Source: Oscillospiraceae bacterium
GTDB lineage: Bacteria > Bacillota > Clostridia > Oscillospirales > CAG-272
Direction of reading: 5' to 3'
Length of the DNA stretch: 59,159 bases
Assembly (NCBI GenBank): GCA_015063625.1
Contig: SVTT01000010.1
Span: 1-59,159, forward strand
Of this stretch, positions 43,867 through 51,882 are shown piece after piece; position 1 is the stretch's first letter, and each line of letters begins with the position of its first letter. Both the position numbers and the translations under genes were made by a program. The notes under the pieces were generated by a model. It did no database searches and had not been told where the DNA came from. It was given only the letters and a program-made list of their open reading frames with translations.

Positions 43867-45123
43867 TTATCGGACGGTGCCCGTTCCTTCGATGCAGTAT
43901 TTCACGGTGGTCAGCGCCTCGGGACCCATCGGACCTCTCGCGTGCATCTTCTGGGTGGAGATGCCGATCTCGGCGCCAAGCCCAAACTCTCCTCCGTCCG
44001 TAAAGCGGGTGGAGGCGTTGCGGTAGACGGCGGCGGCGTCCACGCCTTGCATGAAGGCGTCGGCGGCGGCGTCATCGTCGGTGATGATCGCCTCACTGTG
44101 CATAGTGCCCGTGCGATTGATGTGCTCGATCGCCTCATCAACCGAATCCACCAGCTTGACTGACATGATGTAGTCGTTGTACTCGGTGTAAAAATCCTCC
44201 TCGGTGGCGGGGGTGATGTCGGGCAGAATGGCAAGCGTATCGGGGCAGCCCCGTAATTCGAGCGACTGTGATCTGGTCGCACTGTACAGCATGGGCAGAA
44301 ATTCCTTTGCCACGGCGCGGTGGCAGAGCAGGCTTTCCGCCGCGTTGCAGACCGAGGGACGCTGGCATTTCGCATTGACCGTCACCTTCAGTGCCATGGA
44401 AAGATCGGCGGCGGCGTCCACGTAGACGTGGCAGTTTCCTGCACCCGTTTCGATCACGGGCACCTTTGCCCGATCCACGCAGCTGCGGATAAGCCCCTTC
44501 CCGCCGCGTGGAATGAGAAGATCCACAAGACCGCGCATCTGCATCAGTGCGTCGGCGCTCTCCCGCGTGGTATTGCTCACAAGTGAGATCGCGCTCGGGT
44601 CTGTCCCGTTGGCAGAGAGTGCCTTTTTCAGTGCCGCCACAATGGCAAGATTGGTGCGGATCGCCTCCTTGCCGCCGCGCAGCACCGTGGCATTCCCCGA
44701 CTTTACGGCAAGGGCGGCGGCGTCTGCGGTCACGTTGGGGCGCGCCTCAAAAATGATGGCAAGAACACCGAACGGGACGGTTTTTTTTGTGATGACAAGT
44801 CCGTTGGGGCGCACGGTGCGCTCGCTTTTTGCCAAGGGGTCGGGCAGGGAAACCAGCTCGCGCATGGCGCTTGCCATGCCGCCGATGCGTCCCTCATCAA
44901 GGCGAAGACGGTCCAGCATCACGTCGGGTACACCGTTTTCACTCGCACGGGCAAGATCCTCTCGGTTGGCAGAAAGGATCTCGGCGCTCTGTGCCTCAAG
45001 GCAAGCCGCCATGTCAAGCAGGATACGGTGGCGCTCCTCGGCGGTCCTGTTGGCAACGCTGCGTGCCGCCTGCTTTGCAGAGGCGCACAGGGCTCTTACT
45101 TCTTCAAATACCGTCATGCTCAC
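43867..45123 (-). CDS. proA: Gamma-glutamyl phosphate reductase
   Basis: A 418-residue aldehyde-dehydrogenase-fold enzyme of proline synthesis, reducing gamma-glutamyl phosphate with NADPH. VPFGVLAIIFEARPNVTADAAAL, NATVLRGGKEA and IPRGGKGLI are family motifs; catalytic Cys259 lies in CQRPSVCNA. GTG 45123 is chosen for its spacing from the GGAG in the upstream gene. proB is not nearby. The start lies inside the flavin reductase gene, so the two are coupled. Confidence 0.95.
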   Translation of the reverse strand: MSMTVFEEVRALCASAKQAARSVANRTAEERHRILLDMAACLEAQSAEILSANREDLARASENGVPDVMLDRLRLDEGRIGGMASAMRELVSLPDPLAKSERTVRPNGLVITKKTVPFGVLAIIFEARPNVTADAAALAVKSGNATVLRGGKEAIRTNLAIVAALKKALSANGTDPSAISLVSNTTRESADALMQMRGLVDLLIPRGGKGLIRSCVDRAKVPVIETGAGNCHVYVDAAADLSMALKVTVNAKCQRPSVCNAAESLLCHRAVAKEFLPMLYSATRSQSLELRGCPDTLAILPDITPATEEDFYTEYNDYIMSVKLVDSVDEAIEHINRTGTMHSEAIITDDDAAADAFMQGVDAAAVYRNASTRFTDGGEFGLGAEIGISTQKMHARGPMGPEALTTVKYCIEGTGTVR

Positions 45124-45649
45124 TTTTCGCTCCGTCCTTTTCCCATACTTCCTCGATCTCTATCACGTACATGCGGTGGAAATCGTTTGCCTTGTAGTTG
45201 CCAAGCAGGGTGGGATCGACAAAGCAGTCCTTTTTCAGATCGTCCGCATAGAGCTTGCGACACACCAGCACCAATCTTGCCTCGGCAGGGTAGGGCACGC
45301 CGAGGTGCTCTGACGGGGTCAGCCCCGCCTCGCGGAACTTGTCGGTATCTCTGCCGCTTCTTGTGCCGCAGAGCTGCAACGCCGCACGGTAGCCCTCGGG
45401 GAGGACGGAAAGTGAAAAACGGTCTGCCTGCTCGGTCAGCGTAAAGGTGTAGCGCTGGGGGCGAATAAAGCAAAACGCCACGGGTCTGTTCCACAAGATG
45501 CCAACGCCGCCCCAGCTGGCGGTCATGGTATTGGTGATCTCCTTGCCCGTTTCATCCTTCCCGGATGCGGTGATCAGCAGCCATTCCTTGCCGATCAGAT
45601 CAAATGCCCCGTCAAGCTCCCTGACGGGCAGCGAATGAAAACCCTTCAT
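45104..45649 (-). CDS. Flavin reductase family protein
   Basis: A 181-residue FMN-binding split-barrel protein. TASGKDETGKEITNTMTASWGGVGILW and RPVAFCFIRPQRYTFTL fit the flavoredoxin-like flavin-reductase fold with the typical NxMTASW motif. The redox partner is unknown. AAAAGGAG precedes the ATG. It overlaps proA by 20 bp; a functional link to proline synthesis is not evident. Confidence 0.88.
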   Translation of the reverse strand: MKGFHSLPVRELDGAFDLIGKEWLLITASGKDETGKEITNTMTASWGGVGILWNRPVAFCFIRPQRYTFTLTEQADRFSLSVLPEGYRAALQLCGTRSGRDTDKFREAGLTPSEHLGVPYPAEARLVLVCRKLYADDLKKDCFVDPTLLGNYKANDFHRMYVIEIEEVWEKDGAKSEHDGI

Positions 45650-45741
45650 CGTAGTTCTCCTTTTCGTGGTGTGGGCATTTTTGCCGAAAAAACTTGACAA
45701 ATGCCCCCCTGATGGTGCAAAATAAATGCAGAACGGAAAGC

Positions 45742-45771
45742 GGGACTGCACCGTTTACCGCAGGCAGTCCC
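45742..45771 (-). terminator. Weak hairpin terminator
   Basis: GGGACTGC..GCAGTCCC after the 84-residue ORF on the minus strand; the T-tract is poor (GCTTTCC). Confidence 0.55.
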
Positions 45772-45778
45772 ATGTTTC

Positions 45779-46033
45779 TTATTCCTCGGTCGCTTCCGCA
45801 GTGGGAGCATCGGGCTCCTCGTCCTGCGGCTCGGCTTCCTCAGTGACGTCAAGCTCCTCGTCGAGCTCGTCAAAATCCAGGATGTCCTCATCAAGCTCTT
45901 CTTCGTCGTAAGCCGAGCAGAAGGTGATGAGATTGCGCAGCAGTCGATAGATGACAAAGGCAATGGCAGAAGCTGCAGAGATCACGGCAAGCGTGACGGC
46001 AATGATCTTGCCATAGTTGGTTCTTTCTTCCAT
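45779..46033 (-). CDS. Small membrane protein with acidic tail
   Basis: An 84-residue protein with one membrane helix (IIAVTLAVISAASAIAFVIY) and a strongly acidic, Pro-containing C-terminal tail (about 45 residues, mostly Glu and Asp). AAAAAGGAGG precedes the ATG, and TTGTAA-17-TACAAT supplies a promoter. No family is recognised; small single-pass proteins with acidic tails are common in Clostridia. Confidence 0.8.
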   Translation of the reverse strand: MEERTNYGKIIAVTLAVISAASAIAFVIYRLLRNLITFCSAYDEEELDEDILDFDELDEELDVTEEAEPQDEEPDAPTAEATEE

Positions 46034-46075
46034 AGGGACCTCCTTTTTGTAGCCAGTATATGCTAAGGTATTATT

Positions 46076-46104
46076 ATTGTAGCATAAATGATTTCAAATT
46101 ACAA
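46076..46104 (-). promoter_or_regulatory. Sigma-A promoter of the 84-residue gene
   Basis: Minus strand TTGTAA, 17-bp spacer, TACAAT. Confidence 0.72.
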
Positions 46105-46142
46105 TAGATGTTTCAAATTTTCATTGGGAAGGGGGCGATGGC

Positions 46143-46922
46143 GTGACGGTTTTCGAGATCAGGGAGGCGTTGGCTCTTGGGGGCATTGACAATGCGTGGG
46201 GAGAGGCGCGCCTGCTGAACGACTATTTTTCGGGCGAGGAGCTGAAGAGGGCGATCGAGCGCCGTCTTTCGCACGAGCCCTTACAGTATATTCTGGGAGA
46301 GTGGGGCTTTTACCGTGAGATGTACGAGGTGGGACCCGCATGCCTCGTGCCGCGCTCCGATACCGAGTGCCTGGTGGAGGAGGCGGTCAAGCGACTTTGT
46401 CGGGGGGCGCGCTTTCTCGACCTTTGCACGGGAAGCGGCTGCATCGCCGTGTCCACGCTCAGAAACACGCAGGATACGTGTGCCGTGGCGGTCGATCTTT
46501 TTGAGGAAACGCTGTCGCTTGCCGCGCGCAACGCCGCGCGAAACGAGGTTTTTGATCGTGTGACCTTCCTTCGTGCCGACGTGCTGGCGTCCCCACCCGA
46601 CGATGCGTGCTTTTCCACCCCGTTTGATGCCATATTCTCCAATCCGCCCTATATCCGGGACGCCGTTGTCGACACGCTTTCGGCAGAGGTGCGGCACGAG
46701 CCGCGTGCCGCACTGGCAGGGGGTGAGGACGGCATGTGCTTTTACCGCGCCATTCTGGAGAAATGGAGTCGGTTGCTCCGCCCGGGCGGCTTGATGCTGC
46801 TCGAGATCGGCTACGATCAGCGAGAGGAGATCACGGCGCTTGCCGACGCACACGGCTTTCGCGCCGAGGTGCTGCGTGACCTCGGGGGCAACGACCGTGT
46901 CGCAGTTCTGCATCGCAGCTGA
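46143..46922 (+). CDS. prmC: Peptide chain release factor N5-glutamine methyltransferase
   Basis: A 259-residue SAM methyltransferase that modifies the GGQ glutamine of release factors. N-terminal helical domain (PLQYILGEWGFY, VPRSDTECLVEEA), SAM motif LDLCTGSGCIAV and the catalytic NPPYI. The domain order fits PrmC/HemK; prfA is not adjacent. GTG start after AAGGGGGCG. Confidence 0.94.
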   Translation: MTVFEIREALALGGIDNAWGEARLLNDYFSGEELKRAIERRLSHEPLQYILGEWGFYREMYEVGPACLVPRSDTECLVEEAVKRLCRGARFLDLCTGSGCIAVSTLRNTQDTCAVAVDLFEETLSLAARNAARNEVFDRVTFLRADVLASPPDDACFSTPFDAIFSNPPYIRDAVVDTLSAEVRHEPRAALAGGEDGMCFYRAILEKWSRLLRPGGLMLLEIGYDQREEITALADAHGFRAEVLRDLGGNDRVAVLHRS

Positions 46923-46936
46923 CGCGCGCGATTGCC

Positions 46937-46980
46937 AACACCCTCTTCACCGGCATATTCTGCCAGCGAAGGGGGTGTTA
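46937..46980 (+). promoter_or_regulatory. Hairpin covering the ddl ribosome binding site
   Basis: AACACCCTCTTC and GAAGGGGGTGTT form a 12-bp stem with one G-T pair. The right arm is the Shine-Dalgarno sequence of ddl, and ATTTTG follows. It could block ddl translation, or act as a leaky terminator after prmC. Confidence 0.55.
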
Positions 46981-46982
46981 TT

Positions 46983-47888
46983 TTGCATATTTTTTTGCTT
47001 TACGGCGGTGTGAGCAGTGAACGGGAGGTGTCGATATCTACCGCCCGGCGCGTATCGGAAGCCTTGAAGGAAAGGGGTCACAAGGTTGACGGGCTTGACT
47101 GGCAGGGCGGGGCGTTCCCTGCCGATGTGCTGCTTGCAATGCATGAGGCGGATGCGGTGTTTCTTGCCTTGCACGGCGGTGACGGGGAAAACGGTCAATT
47201 GCAGACCGCCCTGGAGGGGGAGGGTATTTTCCATTATACGGGCTCGGCGCCCCTTGCGTCCTCGCTTGCGATGAACAAGCAGGCGGCAAAGGAACGGGTG
47301 CTCTCCGCAGGGGTTCCCGTGGCGTCGGGTGCGCTCTGGCAGCCGGGGGAGAAGGTACCCCCGATGCGGCTGCCCATGGTGGCAAAGCCCATCTCGGGGG
47401 GCTCCAGCGTGGGGCTTCATATCTTCAGAGCCGAGGGGGAGCTTGCGCACTTTTGCCCTGAGGAGCCCTTGCTTTGCGAGCGCTATCTGCCGGGACGGGA
47501 ATACACGGTCGGCATCCTTCTCGGAAGGGTACTGCCCGTGGTTGAAATATGCCCCGTCGGTGGGGATTATGACTATGCGCACAAGTATACGGTAGGGGGC
47601 GCGAGAGAGATCTGCCCCGCAGAGATCTCGCTTGCCAAGACCGCCTTTTTGCAAGGCATGGCGCTGGCGGCGTCGGATGCGCTGGGTCTGCGTGACGTGG
47701 CGCGCATTGATTTTAAGGAGGACTCGGAGGGAATGCCCTGCTTTCTTGAGGCAAACTCGTTGCCGGGGCTGACCGCGACCAGTCTGCTTCCGCTTGCCGC
47801 CGCGCAGATGGGCATCTCCTTTCCCGACCTTTGCCTTGGACTTGCCGAGCGCGCCGCACGAAGAAAGCCGTGCATACAAGGAGAGTGA
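46983..47888 (+). CDS. ddl: D-alanine--D-alanine ligase
   Basis: A 301-residue ATP-grasp ligase making the D-Ala-D-Ala dipeptide of peptidoglycan. GGVSSEREVSISTA, LHGGDGENGQLQTALE, ISGGSSVGL and EANSLPGLTATSLLP follow Ddl motifs, although the last is usually E-x-N-T-x-P-G-M-T; here Leu replaces Met. TTG 46983 is chosen because it is the first start after the GAAGGGGG site. The short length is still within the Ddl range. Confidence 0.88.
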   Translation: MHIFLLYGGVSSEREVSISTARRVSEALKERGHKVDGLDWQGGAFPADVLLAMHEADAVFLALHGGDGENGQLQTALEGEGIFHYTGSAPLASSLAMNKQAAKERVLSAGVPVASGALWQPGEKVPPMRLPMVAKPISGGSSVGLHIFRAEGELAHFCPEEPLLCERYLPGREYTVGILLGRVLPVVEICPVGGDYDYAHKYTVGGAREICPAEISLAKTAFLQGMALAASDALGLRDVARIDFKEDSEGMPCFLEANSLPGLTATSLLPLAAAQMGISFPDLCLGLAERAARRKPCIQGE

Positions 47889-47956
47889 GGATCGGCTTTT
47901 TTGCCGAACCGAAGCAGGATCTGTCGATCAAAAGCTCCGAGAGCCCTGATGCGCAC

Positions 47957-47985
47957 TTGACAAATTTTTGAAGGAGGTATATAAT
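47957..47985 (+). promoter_or_regulatory. Consensus sigma-A promoter
   Basis: TTGACA, 17-bp spacer, TATAAT before the large membrane protein. Confidence 0.87.
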
Positions 47986-48029
47986 GGCATTGTAAAATGC
48001 CCCATATGTCCTGAAAGGAGGATGTTTTG

Positions 48030-49553
48030 ATGAACAGCCCCGTCATGATCGTGTTTCTCGCGGTCATACTCTTCAATTTCCTTGTGTCCTTCACGCGCGG
48101 CTTTAAAAAGGCGGCACTGCGTCTTGCGACCGCGCTTCTTTCGCTGCTCGGTGCTCTTTTGATCACGCCGATGCTTTCCGCCTCGGTGGCAAGTGATGTT
48201 CTGCCCGGGTTGGAGGAAAGCATGAGCAGCACGCCCGAGCTTGCCGAGCTGATGCAGGCAAGCCCCGAGCTGTTTGAGGCGATCGGCACGCTTTCCTCCA
48301 TGCTCGTGGGTCCGCTCGTCTTTCTCCTGCTCTATATTCTGATCAAGCTGATCATGATCATCCCTTATTTTCTGGTGTCGGGTCTGACCTCGATCGGTGC
48401 AAAGAATAAGAAAAAGCCCCCCTTCAACCGCTTGCTCGGCGGTGCGGTCGGTCTTGTGATCGGCGCGGTGGGCGTCTTTGTGCTCTCGGTTCCTCTGTTC
48501 GGCTATCTCGAGCTTGGCGGAACGGTCATCACGTCTGTTGCGCAGTCCGAAACGGCGACCTCCGAGGCTACCGCGTTTGAATTTTACAATACCGAATACG
48601 TGCAGCCCGCACTTGAAAGCCCCGTGGCACAGCTCACGGGTAAGCTTGGCGGCAATGCGCTGTTCCGCAATCTGACCTCCGGAAAATGGCAGGGGGAGGA
48701 GCTGGAGCTTGAGAGCGAGCTTGTGATCTTTGCCGATATCGTGAACAGCGTGCAGGTGCTTTCGGGCAAAAGCATTGAGGAGTTCAGTGATACGGAAACC
48801 GATGCGATCGAGGCGCTTGCAGACGATATCGGGAGGTCCTCGCTGCTCAGTGTGATCTGCTCCGGTATTTTGAACAGGGCGTCAACCAGCTGGCAGAACG
48901 GTGAGACCTTCCTTGGCATACCCAAGCCCGAGATGGGGGAGAACGGCGATATCATCGTGGGCGGCTTTCTTAAGGTGTTTTCCACCTCGGACGCAAGCAA
49001 TATCGGTGCGGACATGGGTTCGTTTGCCGATATGTTCGCGTTGGTCGTAAAGTATGATCTGATCTCGCTGATGGACGGTGATGGCAACGAGGGTGATTTT
49101 GTCAATTTGATGGATAGCAGCGGCTTTTTGAGCGAGGCAAAGCACGTGATCGATGCCAACCCCCGTCTGATCCCCGTAAACGATGCCATCCACGATGCGG
49201 GAATGCGCCTGCTGATCGCCGAGCTCGGCTTGCCCGAGGATTACCGTGAGAGCTGCGGCGAGCTGATGAACGATATGGCAAACGTGATCCACAGTGTGCC
49301 GACCAACGGAGACGGCAGCATCAACGAGGAGGGCCTCGCGGAGGATCTGAAGGAGCTTTTGATCGTCGAGCACGAAATCAACGTTTCGGAATCCACCGTT
49401 GTGCTGGTTGCGGCAGGCGTTGCCGACCACTTTACGGCACAGGAGCTGGCTTCTCTTGATACCGACGAGGTCATCGATAAGCTGATCGAGCGTTTTGGCA
49501 GCGTAGAGGGCGCGATCGAAGCGGCAAACGGCGCAAATGGTCGCCGCAGCTGA
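48030..49553 (+). CDS. Large membrane protein with CvpA-like N-terminal domain
   Basis: A 507-residue protein. Residues 1-185 hold about four hydrophobic segments with a FNFLVSFTRGFKKAALRLA loop and a basic AKNKKKPPFNRLLGGAVGLV turn, the arrangement seen in CvpA/colicin V production proteins. The remaining ~320 residues are a mostly acidic soluble domain that I do not recognise. AAAGGAGG lies eight bases before the ATG. It is monocistronic. Function is unknown; a role in the cell envelope is inference. Confidence 0.75.
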   Translation: MNSPVMIVFLAVILFNFLVSFTRGFKKAALRLATALLSLLGALLITPMLSASVASDVLPGLEESMSSTPELAELMQASPELFEAIGTLSSMLVGPLVFLLLYILIKLIMIIPYFLVSGLTSIGAKNKKKPPFNRLLGGAVGLVIGAVGVFVLSVPLFGYLELGGTVITSVAQSETATSEATAFEFYNTEYVQPALESPVAQLTGKLGGNALFRNLTSGKWQGEELELESELVIFADIVNSVQVLSGKSIEEFSDTETDAIEALADDIGRSSLLSVICSGILNRASTSWQNGETFLGIPKPEMGENGDIIVGGFLKVFSTSDASNIGADMGSFADMFALVVKYDLISLMDGDGNEGDFVNLMDSSGFLSEAKHVIDANPRLIPVNDAIHDAGMRLLIAELGLPEDYRESCGELMNDMANVIHSVPTNGDGSINEEGLAEDLKELLIVEHEINVSESTVVLVAAGVADHFTAQELASLDTDEVIDKLIERFGSVEGAIEAANGANGRRS

Positions 49554-49570
49554 CCCCCGTTGAGCATAAG

Positions 49571-49609
49571 AGCAGACATGCAAGGCGAAGCCTGCATGTC
49601 TGCTTTTTT
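49571..49609 (+). terminator. Intrinsic terminator
   Basis: AGCAGACATGCA(A)GGC..GCCTGCATGTCTGCT followed by TTTTT. Confidence 0.9.
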
Positions 49610-49713
49610 GCAGAGCGATCCTTGCCGTTGCGGTTTATGCTTGACTGCCGTATGTGTGCGCTCCTATCACGCGACGTGCTGCCGCGGCATATATTGGAGC
49701 GAGGTGATGCTTG

Positions 49714-50280
49714 ATGATCGCATATCGCGCATATGATCGCGAACGGGCGGTAGCGTACGCCCGTCGCTATGCGTTTTCGCGCAATCCGCTGTTTTACGAT
49801 TTTGTCGGGATCGGGGGCGACTGCACCAATTTCGTTTCGCAGAGTGTGCTTGCGGGCAGCTGCGTGATGAATACTACGCCCGATTTCGGGTGGTATTATC
49901 GCTCGGTCAATGACCGTGCTCCCGCCTGGACGGGGGTGGACGCCTTCTGGCGCTTTATGACCGAGGACCCCGTTTTCGTCGCAGAGGGTGCAACCACGGG
50001 ACCCTTTGGCAGAGAGGTGGAGCAGAGGGGGCTTGAGGTGGGTGACGTGGTCCAGCTCGGCAACAGTGAGGGCAGGTTCTATCACACCCTGCTCGTCAGC
50101 GGCTTTGACGGAGAAATGCCCTTGCTCGCCGCGCACACCATTGACGTGCTTGACCGTCCGCTTGACGATTACAGCTATACCACCGCGCGCTTTCTGCATC
50201 TTGTGGCAGTGCGTGTTCCCGTCGATATTCCCGATTGCTATCCCGCGCTGATCGAGGGCAGGGCGCTCCCCATGGCTTAA
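49714..50280 (+). CDS. Amidase-domain (PF12671-type) protein
   Basis: A 188-residue cysteine-amidase-like protein: YDRERAVAYARRYAFSRNP, GGDCTNFVSQSVLAGS with the likely catalytic Cys38, and YHTLLVSG with the likely His. Proteins of this family resemble NlpC/CHAP peptidoglycan hydrolases. No signal peptide is visible, which is typical of short Firmicutes members of this family. ATG 49714 follows AGGTGAT. Confidence 0.87.
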   Translation: MIAYRAYDRERAVAYARRYAFSRNPLFYDFVGIGGDCTNFVSQSVLAGSCVMNTTPDFGWYYRSVNDRAPAWTGVDAFWRFMTEDPVFVAEGATTGPFGREVEQRGLEVGDVVQLGNSEGRFYHTLLVSGFDGEMPLLAAHTIDVLDRPLDDYSYTTARFLHLVAVRVPVDIPDCYPALIEGRALPMA

Positions 50281-50294
50281 ATCCGAAAATGCTA

Positions 50295-50323
50295 TTGCAT
50301 TTTCCTGTCGAATGTGCTACAAT
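50295..50323 (+). promoter_or_regulatory. Sigma-A promoter of the permease
   Basis: TTGCAT, 17-bp spacer, TACAAT. Confidence 0.72.
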
Positions 50324-50387
50324 GAGTCGGATTCGTCGCACGGAAGAACGGCGGATCCGACGATGCCTTTTTTGGGGGAGTGACGAC

Positions 50388-51677
50388 ATGACGGCGGTGA
50401 TCATCATATTTTGCCTCTCGGTATGTGCCATGCTGGCGCTGGTGCTCTTTAAGCCCGCCGTGCATGCGGGAAAGGCGGCGGTCAGTATCTTCTGGGTCGC
50501 GCCCGCACTGGGCGTGGCGGCACTGCTGATCGGACGCGTGCTGACCCCTGCCGAGGCGTGGGCAGGGCTTGCCGCCGACAGCGCCGTCAATCCCCTGAAG
50601 ATCCTGGTGCTTTTCTTTTCCATGACGCTGCTCTCGGTCTTTCTTGACGAGGCAGGCTTTTTCCGTTATCTTGCGGGCGCGGTCCTGCGGCGTGCGGGCA
50701 GAAGTCAAAGACGGCTGTTCCTTTACCTCTATCTTGCCGTTTCGGTGCTCACCGTTTTTACCTCGAACGACATCGTGGTGCTGACCTTTACGCCCTTCAT
50801 TTGCTATTTTGCCAAGAATGCCGATATCGATCCGCTGCCCTACCTGATCGGCGAATTTGTGGCGGCAAATACCTGGAGCATGGCGATCATCATCGGCAAT
50901 CCCACCAATATCTATCTTGCGGCAAGCAACGGCGTGGGCTTTGCCGACTACCTTTCCGTGATGCTGCTGCCAACAGTGGCGGCGGGCGTTACGTCGTTTT
51001 TCGTGCTGTTTCTGCTGTTTCACCGCCGTCTTGCCGCGCCGATGCAGGGAAGCGCTCCCCCGTATTCTCTTAAGGATAAGCCCTCCGTCGCCGTGGGGCT
51101 TGCGGCTCTTTGCGGCTGTCTGCTGTTTTTGGTGCTGTCCTCCTATCTCGATCTGCCCATGTGGATCATTGCTGCCGCCTTTTGCCTTGCACTGTATGCG
51201 GTTGCGACCGTCATGCAGCTGGTGCGCCGCAGGGGACTGCTGATGATCCTGCGCAGTGTGCTGCGTGCGCCGCTTGACGTGATCCCCTTTGTGCTCTCCA
51301 TGTTCGTATTGGTGCTGGCGCTGGAGCGCTCGGGCGCCACCGCAATACTCGGCGCGTGGCTTTCGGGAGCAGGCGAGATCTTTTCCTTCGGCGCCGCCTC
51401 CCTGCTTGCGGCAAACCTGGTCAATAACATTCCGATGAGCGTGCTGTTTGCCTCGGTGACTGCCGGCAGAGGGCAGGGTGCACTTTTTGCCGCCGTCATC
51501 GGCTCCAACATCGGTGCCTTTCTGACGCCCGTCGGCGCGCTTGCGGGCATCATGTGGATGGCAATGCTGAAGGATCACGGCGTGAGCCTTGGCTTTGGCG
51601 GCTTCATCCGTTACGGCGTTGCCGTGGCAGCTCCCGCTGCCGCCGCCGCGCTCGCCACCCTGTTTTTTATGCTATAA
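50388..51677 (+). CDS. ArsB/NhaD/SLC13-type permease
   Basis: A 429-residue ion-transporter-superfamily protein of 10-12 segments. FTSNDIVVLTFTPFI, GNPTNIYLA and the C-terminal NNIPMSVLFASV, GSNIGAFLTPVGALAGIMWM are the twin re-entrant loop regions of ArsB/NhaD/CitM carriers. It may export arsenite or exchange an anion or Na+/H+; sequence alone does not decide, and no ars regulator is next to it. GGGGGAG precedes the ATG. Confidence 0.87.
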   Translation: MTAVIIIFCLSVCAMLALVLFKPAVHAGKAAVSIFWVAPALGVAALLIGRVLTPAEAWAGLAADSAVNPLKILVLFFSMTLLSVFLDEAGFFRYLAGAVLRRAGRSQRRLFLYLYLAVSVLTVFTSNDIVVLTFTPFICYFAKNADIDPLPYLIGEFVAANTWSMAIIIGNPTNIYLAASNGVGFADYLSVMLLPTVAAGVTSFFVLFLLFHRRLAAPMQGSAPPYSLKDKPSVAVGLAALCGCLLFLVLSSYLDLPMWIIAAAFCLALYAVATVMQLVRRRGLLMILRSVLRAPLDVIPFVLSMFVLVLALERSGATAILGAWLSGAGEIFSFGAASLLAANLVNNIPMSVLFASVTAGRGQGALFAAVIGSNIGAFLTPVGALAGIMWMAMLKDHGVSLGFGGFIRYGVAVAAPAAAAALATLFFML

Positions 51678-51775
51678 GCACCGTCATGAATTGTATCGCG
51701 GGCATGAATTTCCCCGGGAGGTGCATGAAGACAGGTCAACTCATTGCCGAAGGAAAGAAAATGGTTCCGGGCAAC

Positions 51776-51825
51776 AAAAAAGCGCTTATGACAAACGATT
51801 TTATTCGTTATCATAAGTGCTTTTC
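51776..51825 (+). terminator. Intrinsic terminator
   Basis: AAAGCGCTTATGACAAACGA / TCGTTATCATAAGTGCTTTT, long stem with T-tract, after the permease. Confidence 0.87.
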
Positions 51826-51882
51826 TGCTATTTGATGAAGTCTGCGCCCTCGGACGCGCCACCGTGAAAACCGGGCCCGTCG

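Noticed and set aside
43493-44003. Several 60-115 codon ORFs over the REP-like repeats
   Set aside because: They repeat with the 299-bp unit or are antisense to proA, and lack ribosome binding sites.
45696-45715. TTGACA on the plus strand as a promoter
   Set aside because: No -10 at suitable distance and no plus-strand gene follows.
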